Shown: positions 17,735 through 28,071 of the stretch, one piece after another
How positions within the stretch are numbered: the stretch's first letter is position 1
Layout of the letters: the number at the start of each line of letters is the position of its first letter
Assembly (NCBI GenBank): GCA_937904325.1
Contig: CALGTK010000277.1
Coordinates: forward strand, 1 to 54,160
Direction: 5' to 3'
DNA length: 54,160 nt
Source of the DNA: an uncultured Planctomyces sp.
GTDB lineage: Bacteria > Planctomycetota > Planctomycetia > Planctomycetales > Planctomycetaceae
Translations under genes and position numbers: made by a program
Notes under the pieces: generated by a model
The model's input: the letters and a program-made list of their open reading frames with translations, nothing else
Database searches by the model: none
What the model was told of the DNA's origin: nothing

Positions 17735-17998
17735 TCAACCACCGCCGATCGCTGGCAAAAAATGGATCTCGTCATTGGTCGCGACCTTCTGGAATAAACC
17801 TAGACCACTGACTCGACCACTGATCGAGACGCTCAGCCCTGGACGCAGTTCATCGTCCTGACAGAGGCGACCCGCGATTCCGGGGAACTGCTCATCCAGC
17901 CGTTCGATGGCTTGACGGACCGAGCCTGCTTCGACGTCGACACTCTCAGTTCCATTGGCAAAGACGCGGAACTGCGGCGGGATGAAGACGGTGATCAT
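17735..17998 (-). CDS. MoaD/ThiS family sulfur carrier protein
   Basis: 87 residues of the beta-grasp ubiquitin-like fold, ending in AIGGG. The terminal Gly-Gly is what an E1-like enzyme adenylates and thiocarboxylates. ITVFIPPQFRVFANG at the start and LRPGLSVSISGR and NDEIHFLPAIGGG later fit MoaD-type proteins. Its ATG overlaps the TGA of the upstream gene (ATGA, 17995-17998), so the two are translationally coupled. No MoaE, ThiF/MoeB or molybdopterin gene is nearby. It may therefore serve molybdopterin synthesis at a distance, or another sulfur transfer involving its coupled neighbour. Confidence 0.9.
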   Translation of the reverse strand: MITVFIPPQFRVFANGTESVDVEAGSVRQAIERLDEQFPGIAGRLCQDDELRPGLSVSISGRVSGLGLFQKVATNDEIHFLPAIGGG

Positions 17999-18678
17999 GG
18001 CTTCACGCTAGTCTTTCCGGTCGGATCAATCAGCTGCTTTACGCCATCTAGCAGTGGTTTAAGAGAACGTTGGTCGATCGTCCCTACAGCAAACGCATAG
18101 TTCCTGACGGCCAGCTGATTTCGATACAGGATGACGGTCGTGGCAGCATCTTTGTGAAGATTATGGCAACTCGATCCGGCGATTGCTGTTGTCGCTGCGG
18201 TGAGAGGCATTCTGATCCGTTCGTCAAAAGCCATTGTCTGAAGAATCGGAACGGCGCGAGCAGACTCGTTAGTGACGAGAACTCCGAAACTTCGCAAGCC
18301 GCTGACACGGTTATCATCAACGACGGCGTCGATTGCTTTCAGAAGAGTGGCAATTTTCGGGTCAGGCTTCTGGATGAGCACCATTACGACCGGACGACTT
18401 CCATATCGGCAAACGTAGCAGACGGACCGATTTCGATGGGGTCCTGTCACCGCACGAACAAAGAACTGATTGATCGTCGAGCCAGTCTTTGGACCGGATT
18501 CCAGTTCTAAATGAGATTTTCGAACTGTTTTCGTGACAGCAGTTGATGCAGCGGCAGAGTCTTCGCCTTGAGAAATAGAATTGGAAAGCACTGTCGTTAC
18601 GCAAACGACTGCTGCAATCCAGAATTTTTCCGGGCTTTGCGACTCACCGCGAAAAATGGTTCCGATAAGATTCAGCAT
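17995..18678 (-). CDS. Uncharacterised protein with a CxxC (CYVCRYG) motif, possibly thioredoxin-like
   Basis: 227 residues from ATG 18678, which has GGAGTTG about seven bases upstream; the frame is open to 18774. A hydrophobic segment near residues 17-35 (FWIAAVVCVTTVLSNSI) suggests export. The core reads FVRAVTGPHRNRSVCYVCRYG followed by PVVMVLIQ, a CxxC followed by a beta strand, as in a thioredoxin-like fold with the redox pair at the end of the first strand-helix unit. I do not recognise a named family. Translational coupling to the MoaD-like gene (ATGA overlap) suggests a joint role, perhaps in sulfur or redox chemistry, but this is inference. Confidence 0.75.
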   Translation of the reverse strand: MLNLIGTIFRGESQSPEKFWIAAVVCVTTVLSNSISQGEDSAAASTAVTKTVRKSHLELESGPKTGSTINQFFVRAVTGPHRNRSVCYVCRYGSRPVVMVLIQKPDPKIATLLKAIDAVVDDNRVSGLRSFGVLVTNESARAVPILQTMAFDERIRMPLTAATTAIAGSSCHNLHKDAATTVILYRNQLAVRNYAFAVGTIDQRSLKPLLDGVKQLIDPTGKTSVKP

Positions 18679-18811
18679 GGGCAACTCCAGAACGCATCGC
18701 ACGAGGTCGACCAATGTCGATCTGCCGATGCGATACCGGCCGATCAGCTTACGTCTCTCGAAATCAGCCGGCAAGATGCAACGGCGTCTGAGGTCTGCTC
18801 GGTGATAAGCC

Positions 18812-19657
18812 TCAGCGGGCAGCCTGGGCGGTCTCGTTGAGAATTGCCTTCTGGTAGTCGCGAAACGTCAGATTCTTAAACGATGGGTCGCCTACCTTGT
18901 TCTCCCAATGCTGGATGCTCTGACGGTCGATTTTTCCCAGTTGCCAGGCGAATCGATGGTCAGCCTGTAGATGCAAGGGCTGGTCAAAGTCGACTCGAAG
19001 CTGAACTTTCACAGGGAGCACCTTGTGTTTTCGCAGGCTCTCGTTCAACTTCATCCGCGGAGCGGGGTATAGGCTGCGAGGGTGCATGACATGGTTTAAC
19101 TTAGCGGTCCAGTCGGCGTATTCCATGTACGCTTCGACGGCCTCCGGAATCGGAGTCGTGCCACAGTTGACGTGGTACTCAAGCTTGGGGCTGTCCAGAT
19201 CGAGGATCAGCGATTGTGGCTGAAAAGATTGTTCGAACTTGGGGTTCAACTGAAACTGCAATGACGTCGCGATGGACTTTGCGTCCCGATCGTCGCGGTT
19301 GAGAAGTCTTTTGGCGTGGTTGCTGGTTTCGTCCCGAGCTGATGCCAGCATCCGGTCAATTTCTTTGAAATCGATGGTTGTTTTTATCAACTTGCGACCG
19401 TTGAAAATAATGAATCGCTGATGAGCTGGCTCGAAGATCGTGACTTCGCCCGCTGTCTTCAACCAGTCGAACACACGGCCAGCGTGAAAGATGGTCAGGC
19501 TGCGAGCGACGACTTCGCCCTGCATTTGTTTCGGTTGCAGGTTCTGCGGTGGCACGGAGACTTCTGTGTAGACGCGAAACTGCTGAGCCGCCGCGGTGGA
19601 ATTCAGACCGACAATGACTGCCAGAATCAGACCGAGAGTGACTGATGATCGCTTCAT
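18812..19657 (-). CDS. Secreted protein of unknown function
   Basis: 281 residues. A clear signal peptide (LGLILAVIVGLNSTAAAQQ) ends near residue 25, so the protein is periplasmic or surface-located. The rest is soluble, with no motif I can assign. FRVYTEVSVPPQ, HAGRVFDWLK and EVTIFEPAHQRFIIFNG suggest alternating beta strands, perhaps a beta-rich sandwich. It lies 133 bases upstream of the CxxC protein gene and 38 bases downstream of an oxidoreductase, all on the minus strand, so the four genes 20598-17735 may share a transcript. AAGG lies just upstream of its ATG. Confidence 0.75.
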   Translation of the reverse strand: MKRSSVTLGLILAVIVGLNSTAAAQQFRVYTEVSVPPQNLQPKQMQGEVVARSLTIFHAGRVFDWLKTAGEVTIFEPAHQRFIIFNGRKLIKTTIDFKEIDRMLASARDETSNHAKRLLNRDDRDAKSIATSLQFQLNPKFEQSFQPQSLILDLDSPKLEYHVNCGTTPIPEAVEAYMEYADWTAKLNHVMHPRSLYPAPRMKLNESLRKHKVLPVKVQLRVDFDQPLHLQADHRFAWQLGKIDRQSIQHWENKVGDPSFKNLTFRDYQKAILNETAQAAR

Positions 19658-19695
19658 GGAAAAACCTTGCTCTCAATTCAGGAAAACATCCTGTT

Positions 19696-20598
19696 TCAAG
19701 TCATGTCCCGTAGCGAAACTGGCTGACCGCTAGACCGTTCGCTTTTCAGTGATGCCAGCACGAACCGAACAACGTCCAGGTTGGATTTATGAGTAACAGA
19801 TGGACATTTTGACTCAAACGTCTTAACAATTTCATGACAGAGGTTTCGGTAGGCGAATCGTGTCGACACGGTTTCCGATACAACGCCGGCATCGCAGTAC
19901 GCTATGAATCCGTACGAAGTAACTCCCGTCCGGTTGCCACGAACCGTTCCGATGCGACCGTCGGACCAGATACCGGTGACGATTTCCGCTTCTTCTGACC
20001 AGGTTGTCGAAACTGTCTCGCAGCCACTGCCAAGCAGTTCAAATAACAGCTCGACTGAATGGATTCCGTAGTGAAAGAGGCCGGGGTTTCCGTCTGATCG
20101 CTTTGCCGGTCCGTAGGTGATTGCTCCGTTTGTCTTTCCGAGTCGCTGGTTCTGTAGCCCAGACTCTTTGACTTCCTGACTGAATCGAAGAGCTGAACTG
20201 TTCAGCAAAGTTGTTTGATTTTGTTGAGCGAGTTCGATGATCTTTCTGGCGTCACTAACCGAACACGTGAACGGTTTGTCGACAAACGTCGGGATGCCTG
20301 CTTCCAGAAACGGTCGAGATTTTTCCAGGTGGCAGTTACCACAAAGAGACAGGATCAGCACTCCGTCGATTTGTTCAATCAGTTGTTCGTGGCTGTCGAC
20401 GATAGCCACGCCAATGTCCTCCAACTCGGCCTGAAAGCCAGGGATCCGTTCCGGAGCCATCAACGAACCGCCAGACCAGGCAGCTACGACCTGTGCACCA
20501 TCGACCCATTGCTCACGATCGACCCCCGCATGGTTAAACCGGCGCGAGAATTCGACCGAGTGCGACGAATCGAGATCGACGATACCCAGCCTCAACAT
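19696..20598 (-). CDS. Gfo/Idh/MocA family oxidoreductase (cytoplasmic)
   Basis: 300 residues without a signal peptide. The N-terminal Rossmann fold is recognisable although the glycine-rich loop is atypical (LRLGIVDLDSSHSVEFSRRF), and the family's catalytic-lysine region is FVDKPFTCSVSDARKI near residue 92. It is shorter than the usual 340-440 residues and lacks part of the C-terminal extension. Activity should be an NAD(P)-dependent oxidation or reduction of a sugar-like molecule, substrate unknown. It is first in a same-strand group with a secreted protein, the CxxC protein and the MoaD-like carrier. Confidence 0.83.
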   Translation of the reverse strand: MLRLGIVDLDSSHSVEFSRRFNHAGVDREQWVDGAQVVAAWSGGSLMAPERIPGFQAELEDIGVAIVDSHEQLIEQIDGVLILSLCGNCHLEKSRPFLEAGIPTFVDKPFTCSVSDARKIIELAQQNQTTLLNSSALRFSQEVKESGLQNQRLGKTNGAITYGPAKRSDGNPGLFHYGIHSVELLFELLGSGCETVSTTWSEEAEIVTGIWSDGRIGTVRGNRTGVTSYGFIAYCDAGVVSETVSTRFAYRNLCHEIVKTFESKCPSVTHKSNLDVVRFVLASLKSERSSGQPVSLRDMT

Positions 20599-20928
20599 TG
20601 TTTGATCTGAATGTGAAGTGAATTTGTGGGAAGGAAATTTTAATTGTGAATGGGGAGACCGTTAAATCGCGAGCGCGCACAAAAACTGGACGATGCGAAT
20701 GTATCTGTCTTTAATTGTGAGTGAGAGTTTCGTATGCGCCGGACGGCTCGGGAAGTGAAGGTCAGATGGGCCAGCTCTTTGTCTATTGGGCTTCGGGATG
20801 CCCAGAGGGGGCCGCACGATAGCGCAGCTTCAGCAATGCCGCAATGCGAATTGCCATGGCCGACGATTGCCTTGTCTGAAGACAGTGAAGCAACCAGATC
20901 ACGCGGATTGGACTGCTACGGCCGTTCG
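20599..20928. other. 330-base gap without a supported gene
   Basis: No convincing coding frame. The box TTTAATTGTGA occurs twice in direct orientation (20639-20649 and 20710-20720), 71 bases apart, upstream of the minus-strand gene starting at 20598. It could be a regulator site but has no palindromic partner. The rest shows nothing I can assign. Confidence 0.4.
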
Positions 20929-22344
20929 CTAACGGTCTTCAGAGCGGATCAGGCGAACGGCCAGAGCTAGACGGGAATCATCTTCGGGCAGAACGCTGCG
21001 GATGTCGAGGATGACTTCGTCGTTGTGAATTCGAACGAAGACCCCAATGCGGCCAGTGCGGAGTCGGACTGCCAGTTCGTCGGCGGAAAGTTTTTTGTGC
21101 TGTAACGCAATGACGACGGTTGGCAATTCGACGGCTGGCAGCGAACCACCACCAACCTGAGCGACGTCGTCACGGATACGGAGCTGTATTTCTGGGGCGT
21201 CGGCAATATCCTGCTTGATAGCTTCTGCTCGAATTTGCAAGTCGTCAGTAGAGGAAAAGAGCATTGTCTGGGTTGGGATCTCGGAGTGTGCTTCCTTTCG
21301 AGTATACGAATCGAGCGTTGCGTCGAGCGCTGCCAGTGTTAGTTTGCAGACTCTTACGGCACGAGCTAGCGGATGCTGGCGAATCTTCGCAACACATTCA
21401 TCATTCCCGACGATGATGCCGCACTGTGGTCCTCCGAGAAGTTTGTCTCCGCTGCCGAGGACGACGTCAGCCCCCGCGCCAATGCTGTGTTGGAAAGTCG
21501 GTTCGTAAGGGAGTCCGGCTTCCTTGGTGTCGAACAGGGCTCCGCTGCCAATGTCGTCGATGGCGATGACGTCGTGCTTACGAGCGAGTGCAAATATGTC
21601 CGCTTCGTCTGGCTTTGAGGTGAAACCGACGACTCGATAATTCGACGGATGCACGTGCATGATCGCTGCGGTCTCCGGGCCGATGGCGTTTTCATAGTCT
21701 TTCAAGCTGGTGCGGTTTGTCGTGCCGACTTCGCGCAGAATGACTCCGCTTAGTTCGAAAATCTCTGGCAGCCGGAATGAGCCGCCGATCTCGATCAGCT
21801 CGCCGCGCGAGATGATGACTTCGCGACCGGCTCCCAACGCCTGAAGAGTCAGCAGCGTGGCGGCTGCGTTGTTGTTAACGATGAGCGAAGAATCGCAGCC
21901 GGTCAGCAACTGCAGTGTCGAATTTAGTTGGTAGCCGCGGTAACGGCGGTCACCGGTCGCGATGTCGACTTCGGCATTGCATGCTCCGGCGGCATCCTGC
22001 AGTGCCTGCTTCGCTCCGGCCGACAATGGTGCTCGACCAAGTCCGGTGTGCAGGACGATGCCCGTTGCGTTGATGACTCCATGCATTCGTTCAAGGTCGA
22101 ACTGATGAGCTAAGCCGGCTACTGCTTCGAGCAGTTCGATCCTCAGTAAGTCCCTGACGGCTGCCGCGTCTTTCTCACCGCGTTTCATCGGTGACTGTTG
22201 CAATCGTTTTCGCAGAGCGGCTCGCTTTTTATCGATCGCCTGGCGAACCCACTTCGTGACGAGTTGTCGCCCATGCCCTGCGCACAATTCAAGAATTGCC
22301 GGTTGATCGAGCAGGTCTGTGACTGACGGAAGGTGACTCAGCAT
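20929..22344 (-). CDS. selA: L-seryl-tRNA(Sec) selenium transferase SelA
   Basis: 471 residues from ATG 22344. The frame is open to 22518, but the additional 58 residues are Arg/Ser-rich and absent from the family. The PLP lysine sits in the hallmark GSGDKLLGGPQCGIIVG. Other family blocks are NATGIVLHTGLGRAPLS, VNNNAAATLLTL and LIEIGGSFRLPEI. SelA converts seryl-tRNA(Sec) to selenocysteyl-tRNA(Sec) using selenophosphate, so the organism probably makes selenoproteins. selB, selD and the Sec tRNA are usual companions and are not in this window. No strong binding site precedes 22344, so the start is less certain than the identity. Confidence 0.95.
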   Translation of the reverse strand: MLSHLPSVTDLLDQPAILELCAGHGRQLVTKWVRQAIDKKRAALRKRLQQSPMKRGEKDAAAVRDLLRIELLEAVAGLAHQFDLERMHGVINATGIVLHTGLGRAPLSAGAKQALQDAAGACNAEVDIATGDRRYRGYQLNSTLQLLTGCDSSLIVNNNAAATLLTLQALGAGREVIISRGELIEIGGSFRLPEIFELSGVILREVGTTNRTSLKDYENAIGPETAAIMHVHPSNYRVVGFTSKPDEADIFALARKHDVIAIDDIGSGALFDTKEAGLPYEPTFQHSIGAGADVVLGSGDKLLGGPQCGIIVGNDECVAKIRQHPLARAVRVCKLTLAALDATLDSYTRKEAHSEIPTQTMLFSSTDDLQIRAEAIKQDIADAPEIQLRIRDDVAQVGGGSLPAVELPTVVIALQHKKLSADELAVRLRTGRIGVFVRIHNDEVILDIRSVLPEDDSRLALAVRLIRSEDR

Positions 22345-23052
22345 TAGGTGCGCAAATCGGTTTGAGGCATCGATGGCGCGCGGCCGGTAGTATGGTGACT
22401 TCTTACAGAGCCACCCCGACGCGACTTTCGAAAGTCTACGAGAGCGGCTCAACGATGTCAGCCGTGAGGCCAATCGTGTGGCAACCTGGACACTGCTGTG
22501 ATTTTTCCGAGCAACCATTCAGTCGATGGCGCGCCAGAAGAGGCAGAAAAATTGAAAGGTGCAGGTGTGAAATCGGATCGGAGTCACCAGAAGCCGCCGA
22601 AAGAATGGGGAGTCTGCGAGGTGACTACGGTGAATTCGATTGGATTGATACCGTGGGCAGTGTACCTGAGAACCTTTCATCAGTCCGTAATCCTCCACTG
22701 GTATAGTGTGGATACTGACTCTGAAAACGTCCGTTACATAGAACCGGCGATGTGGGTCGATTGAGAGGTCTCTCATTGTGAAACTGATCTTCTATTGAGA
22801 TCGGCAGTGTCGACAGATTCACGTTAAGAGAGGGTGGTTCACTCGCTGCAGAACAGCCATGGTTCTGTTGTGCGACTTGGACTTTAACGCTTGCCCGGCA
22901 CGGGGAAGTGTCTCGACTTTGCGGACGTACGCAGGAACGGGGGATTTACTCTGCAGGAAACCGATTTCATCAACACGACGAGATGGCGATTCTGTGCCAG
23001 CATCGCGACAATATCAGTCACGTACATAACAAGCCTTTCTCACGAGTCATCA
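22345..23052. other. Gap between divergent selA and thioesterase genes, no supported gene
   Basis: About 700 bases, part of it the questionable selA extension. Several short frames are open on both strands but none reads as natural protein or has a good start. I looked here for a Sec tRNA (a long-variable-arm tRNA with a GGTTCGANTCC-like T arm) and do not see one. Promoters for both flanking genes should lie here. Confidence 0.4.
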
Positions 23053-23487
23053 ATGACTGCTCAGTTTGTCACTCAGCGCCGCGTCGAGTTTTCTCATACC
23101 GACATGGCAGGGATTATTCACTTTTCAAATTACTACTTCTACATGGAAGAAGCCGAGCATGAGTTCTTTCGGTCGCTCGGGCTGAGCATCATGAAGAAGC
23201 AGTCAGATGACGTTGTCATCGGCTGGCCGAGAGTCTCGGCAAATTGCACGTTCGAGGCGCCGGCCAGGTTTGAAGACGTGCTGGACGTTCATGTCAACGT
23301 CGAGCGGAAGGGTGTGAAGTCGTTGACGATCCGCTATGAGTTCTTCTGCGGCGAAACTCGAGTCGCGCATGGGCGAATGAAGACAGCCTGCTGTCTCTGT
23401 CGACAAGACGCGTCGCTGGAGTCGATCCCGATTCCACCTGAGTATGACAGTGTGATCCTTGAATCCGGCGAGGCCGGCACCGAATAG
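23053..23487 (+). CDS. Acyl-CoA thioesterase, hot-dog fold (second paralogue)
   Basis: 144 residues from ATG 23053; the frame is open to 22891 but the extension does not fit. The active-site region is FSHTDMAGIIHFSNYYFYME, with the catalytic Asp in HTDMAG, followed by EEAEHEFFRSLGL. SLTIRYEFF and VAHGRMKTACC complete the fold. It is more divergent than the thioesterase at 11501-11890 and slightly longer. The substrate is an acyl-CoA or acyl-ACP thioester of unknown type. Only a weak binding site precedes the start. It is followed by a paired palindromic element closely matching the one after the first thioesterase. Confidence 0.9.
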   Translation: MTAQFVTQRRVEFSHTDMAGIIHFSNYYFYMEEAEHEFFRSLGLSIMKKQSDDVVIGWPRVSANCTFEAPARFEDVLDVHVNVERKGVKSLTIRYEFFCGETRVAHGRMKTACCLCRQDASLESIPIPPEYDSVILESGEAGTE

Positions 23488-23529
23488 AAATTCTGCCCGA
23501 ATGTGGGATCGCAACGTGTAGAAAGTAAG

Positions 23530-23594
23530 GTGCGTCTCGACGCACGAGCAAGCGGCAAAACGGATGGTGCGTCTAGATGCACTCTACGAGGAAT
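23530..23594. repeat. Paired palindromic repeat element (copy B)
   Basis: Unit 1 is GTGCGTC-TC-GACGCAC at 23530-23545 (perfect). Unit 2 is GTGCGTC-TA-GATGCAC at 23567-23582 (one G/T mismatch), followed by TCTACGAGGAAT. The units are 21 bases apart, against 13 in copy A. The element lies between the thioesterase stop and the start of the LolD-like gene, on the same strand, so it may attenuate or separate their transcripts. Confidence 0.8.
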
Positions 23595-23614
23595 CAGGAT
23601 TACGGCGGCACTCC

Positions 23615-24322
23615 ATGAATGAATCAACAGAACTATCAACAAAAAAAGCTGACATCTCTTTGTCCGGATTGTCCAAAGACTTTACGGGAGTGGCGGGTCA
23701 ATTATCGATTCTTCGCAACGTCGACCTGTCGCTTAATCGCGGTGCCGCGCTGGCAGTCACTGGGCCGTCGGGTTCAGGGAAGAGCACGTTGCTCTACATC
23801 GTTGGCCTGCTGGACGAACTGACTGCGGGAAAGGTTGAAATACTTGGCAGCGACCCAGCCAGCATGTCCGAGTCGGAACTAGCGAAGTTTCGCAACGAGC
23901 ACATGGGATTTATTTTTCAGGATCATCATCTGCTTCCACAATGTACGGTCCTGGAAAATGTGCTCATTCCGTTGCTGGCTGGCAAGGGAGTCACTGACGC
24001 TGACGAGCAACGAGCTCACGAGTTACTCAAAAGAGTTGGCCTAGCTGATCGAGTAACGCATCGTCCTGCTCAGCTTTCTGGTGGAGAACGTCAGCGAGTC
24101 GCCGTTTGCCGAGCCCTTGTCAACCAGCCGGAAATACTGCTGGCTGACGAGCCAACCGGAAATCTCGACCGAGCAACCGCCGATTCAGTTGGCGACTTAC
24201 TACTGGAGCTCAGCCGCGAACAGAACGTACTTTTGATCTGTGTAACACACAGCCCAGAACTCGCTGGCCGATTCTCGCAGCACATGGAACTTCGCGACGG
24301 CCGCCTGGAACCGGCGTTGTAG
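23615..24322 (+). CDS. ABC transporter ATP-binding protein, LolD/MacB-like
   Basis: 235 residues from ATG 23615. All ATPase motifs are present: Walker A GPSGSGKST, Q-loop FIFQDHHLLPQ, signature LSGGERQRVAVCRAL, Walker B ILLADEPTGNLD and the switch histidine in CVTHSPELA. The LADEPTGNLD wording and length are those of the LolD/FtsE/MacB group, which drive lipoprotein release, cell division or efflux through an FtsX-like permease. No permease gene flanks it: upstream is a thioesterase and downstream a decayed esterase. The partner must be elsewhere or has been lost. Confidence 0.92.
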   Translation: MNESTELSTKKADISLSGLSKDFTGVAGQLSILRNVDLSLNRGAALAVTGPSGSGKSTLLYIVGLLDELTAGKVEILGSDPASMSESELAKFRNEHMGFIFQDHHLLPQCTVLENVLIPLLAGKGVTDADEQRAHELLKRVGLADRVTHRPAQLSGGERQRVAVCRALVNQPEILLADEPTGNLDRATADSVGDLLLELSREQNVLLICVTHSPELAGRFSQHMELRDGRLEPAL

Positions 24323-24339
24323 GTCAGTCTCTGTCTGCC

Positions 24340-25190
24340 GAAATTGATTTTGGGGATTGCACAAGCTGGCGAGCCACTCTCCGGGGCTTCGTCAGGAAAA
24401 ATCTGATCAACTCTTGTCTGGCGAGCGAAGGAAAGTCTGCAATACACGACGCGAGCTGTCGATGTCCGTCGTTCCTCAAGTGGATTGAGTTCAGCGTCGC
24501 AGCGTGACTGAAGAGAACTGGCGCAAGAAGTCGCCGTGGACTCAGACGACCGTTGTGCCTGTAGGTGATTTTCTGCTGAGGATACCCGTAACCATGAAAG
24601 AGTGGAGGTAGCGGCGATTCGAACAAGACCACTTCGTGTTCTGATGATTGAACTTCGGTGAGCAGCCGATCGAGGTCAGCTTGAAACTACGATGCCGGTC
24701 GACCGCCGAGCAGATCGCTGCTGCCAATTTAGACAACGAACATGCATTGCTTCGGCAAGTTGTCGAGTTGATTAATGGCGGATTGGTACGTGGCTCCAGC
24801 CAGTGGATGGTTGGAGACCATCACCGATGCAATTTCATGCCAGACGCATCGACCACGGAATGTCGACCCCATCGTTCAATTCCGGCCTTCAGCGAGTCAT
24901 CAGTCACGACGATCAGAAGTTGGCGGGAAGTCAAAACGCAAGTTGGGTGGTACGAGGCAAACTCGAAACACACCGTACGAAGTGCAGCGAAACAAAGAGT
25001 TGGGCACCTACGTGTCGGAGAGAATTCGGGTTTCGAGATCAGCTTCGTTTCTACTTCAGACTCAGCCGATGCTGAAGTCATTTTGGCCGGTTTCCTATAA
25101 TGACCCGGAGACTGGTTTAAGGCGAGGCAGACGTACCTAAACTCGGGGAGAGTTGTGGCGCTGACAATGACGAAGAGCCAACCGAACATA
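24340..25190 (-). pseudogene. Decayed SGNH/GDSL hydrolase
   Basis: No single frame is open, but successive minus-strand frames read as parts of one GDSL esterase. Near 24900 is LLIVVTDDSLKAGIE, the block I GDSL region with the Gly replaced by Asp. Near 24740-24830 another frame gives LAGATYQSAINQLDNLPKQC. Between about 24340 and 24670 a third gives VVLFESPLPPLFHGYG and NSIHLRNDGHRQLASCIAD, the C-terminal block V region, with Asn where the catalytic Asp is expected. Several frameshifts and stops are required to join them, so the gene is dead. Plus-strand frames over the same bases are shadows. The rest up to 25505 shows nothing. Confidence 0.6.
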
Positions 25191-25505
25191 AAATATCAGT
25201 GCAGCTCTGATTTGATGGTGTTTTCCTTGAGTCGTCCAAATGAGGGCTGCACCAAACGCAACAGTTACGAATCCGTTGAAAAAGTGTCTCCACCGATAAG
25301 GTGGAAACGGCCGTATTCACAAGGCGTCACCTGGTCGTCGCATTCCTTACAGGATGTCGTGAAAACAGCCTGGCGATAAAAGTGTAAGTTGATATGCCGG
25401 ACTAATTTGGCCAATAATCGAACGATTCCGCGCATTAAACCATGCACCGCCCGCCTTGCAGCCGACAATTCGTCCCACCCTCGCCGCTTCCTCGGAGTTC
25501 TTCAG

Positions 25506-27986
<2,481 letters not shown>

Positions 27987-28071
27987 ACATCAATTGAAAC
28001 CAGATATCACCAGCCGGAACCGGCAGAGCAACGCTTCGGCAACAATCAGTTACACGGCTCGGAAACTCACT

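Noticed and set aside
22345-22518. 58-residue N-terminal extension of SelA
   Set aside because: Arg/Ser-rich and absent from the family, though no strong binding site precedes the chosen start.
22519-22890. Search for a selenocysteine tRNA near selA
   Set aside because: No long-variable-arm tRNA structure or recognisable T arm was visible on either strand.
24648-25100. 150-residue plus-strand frame over the decayed GDSL gene
   Set aside because: No protein features; the minus strand carries GDSL remnants.
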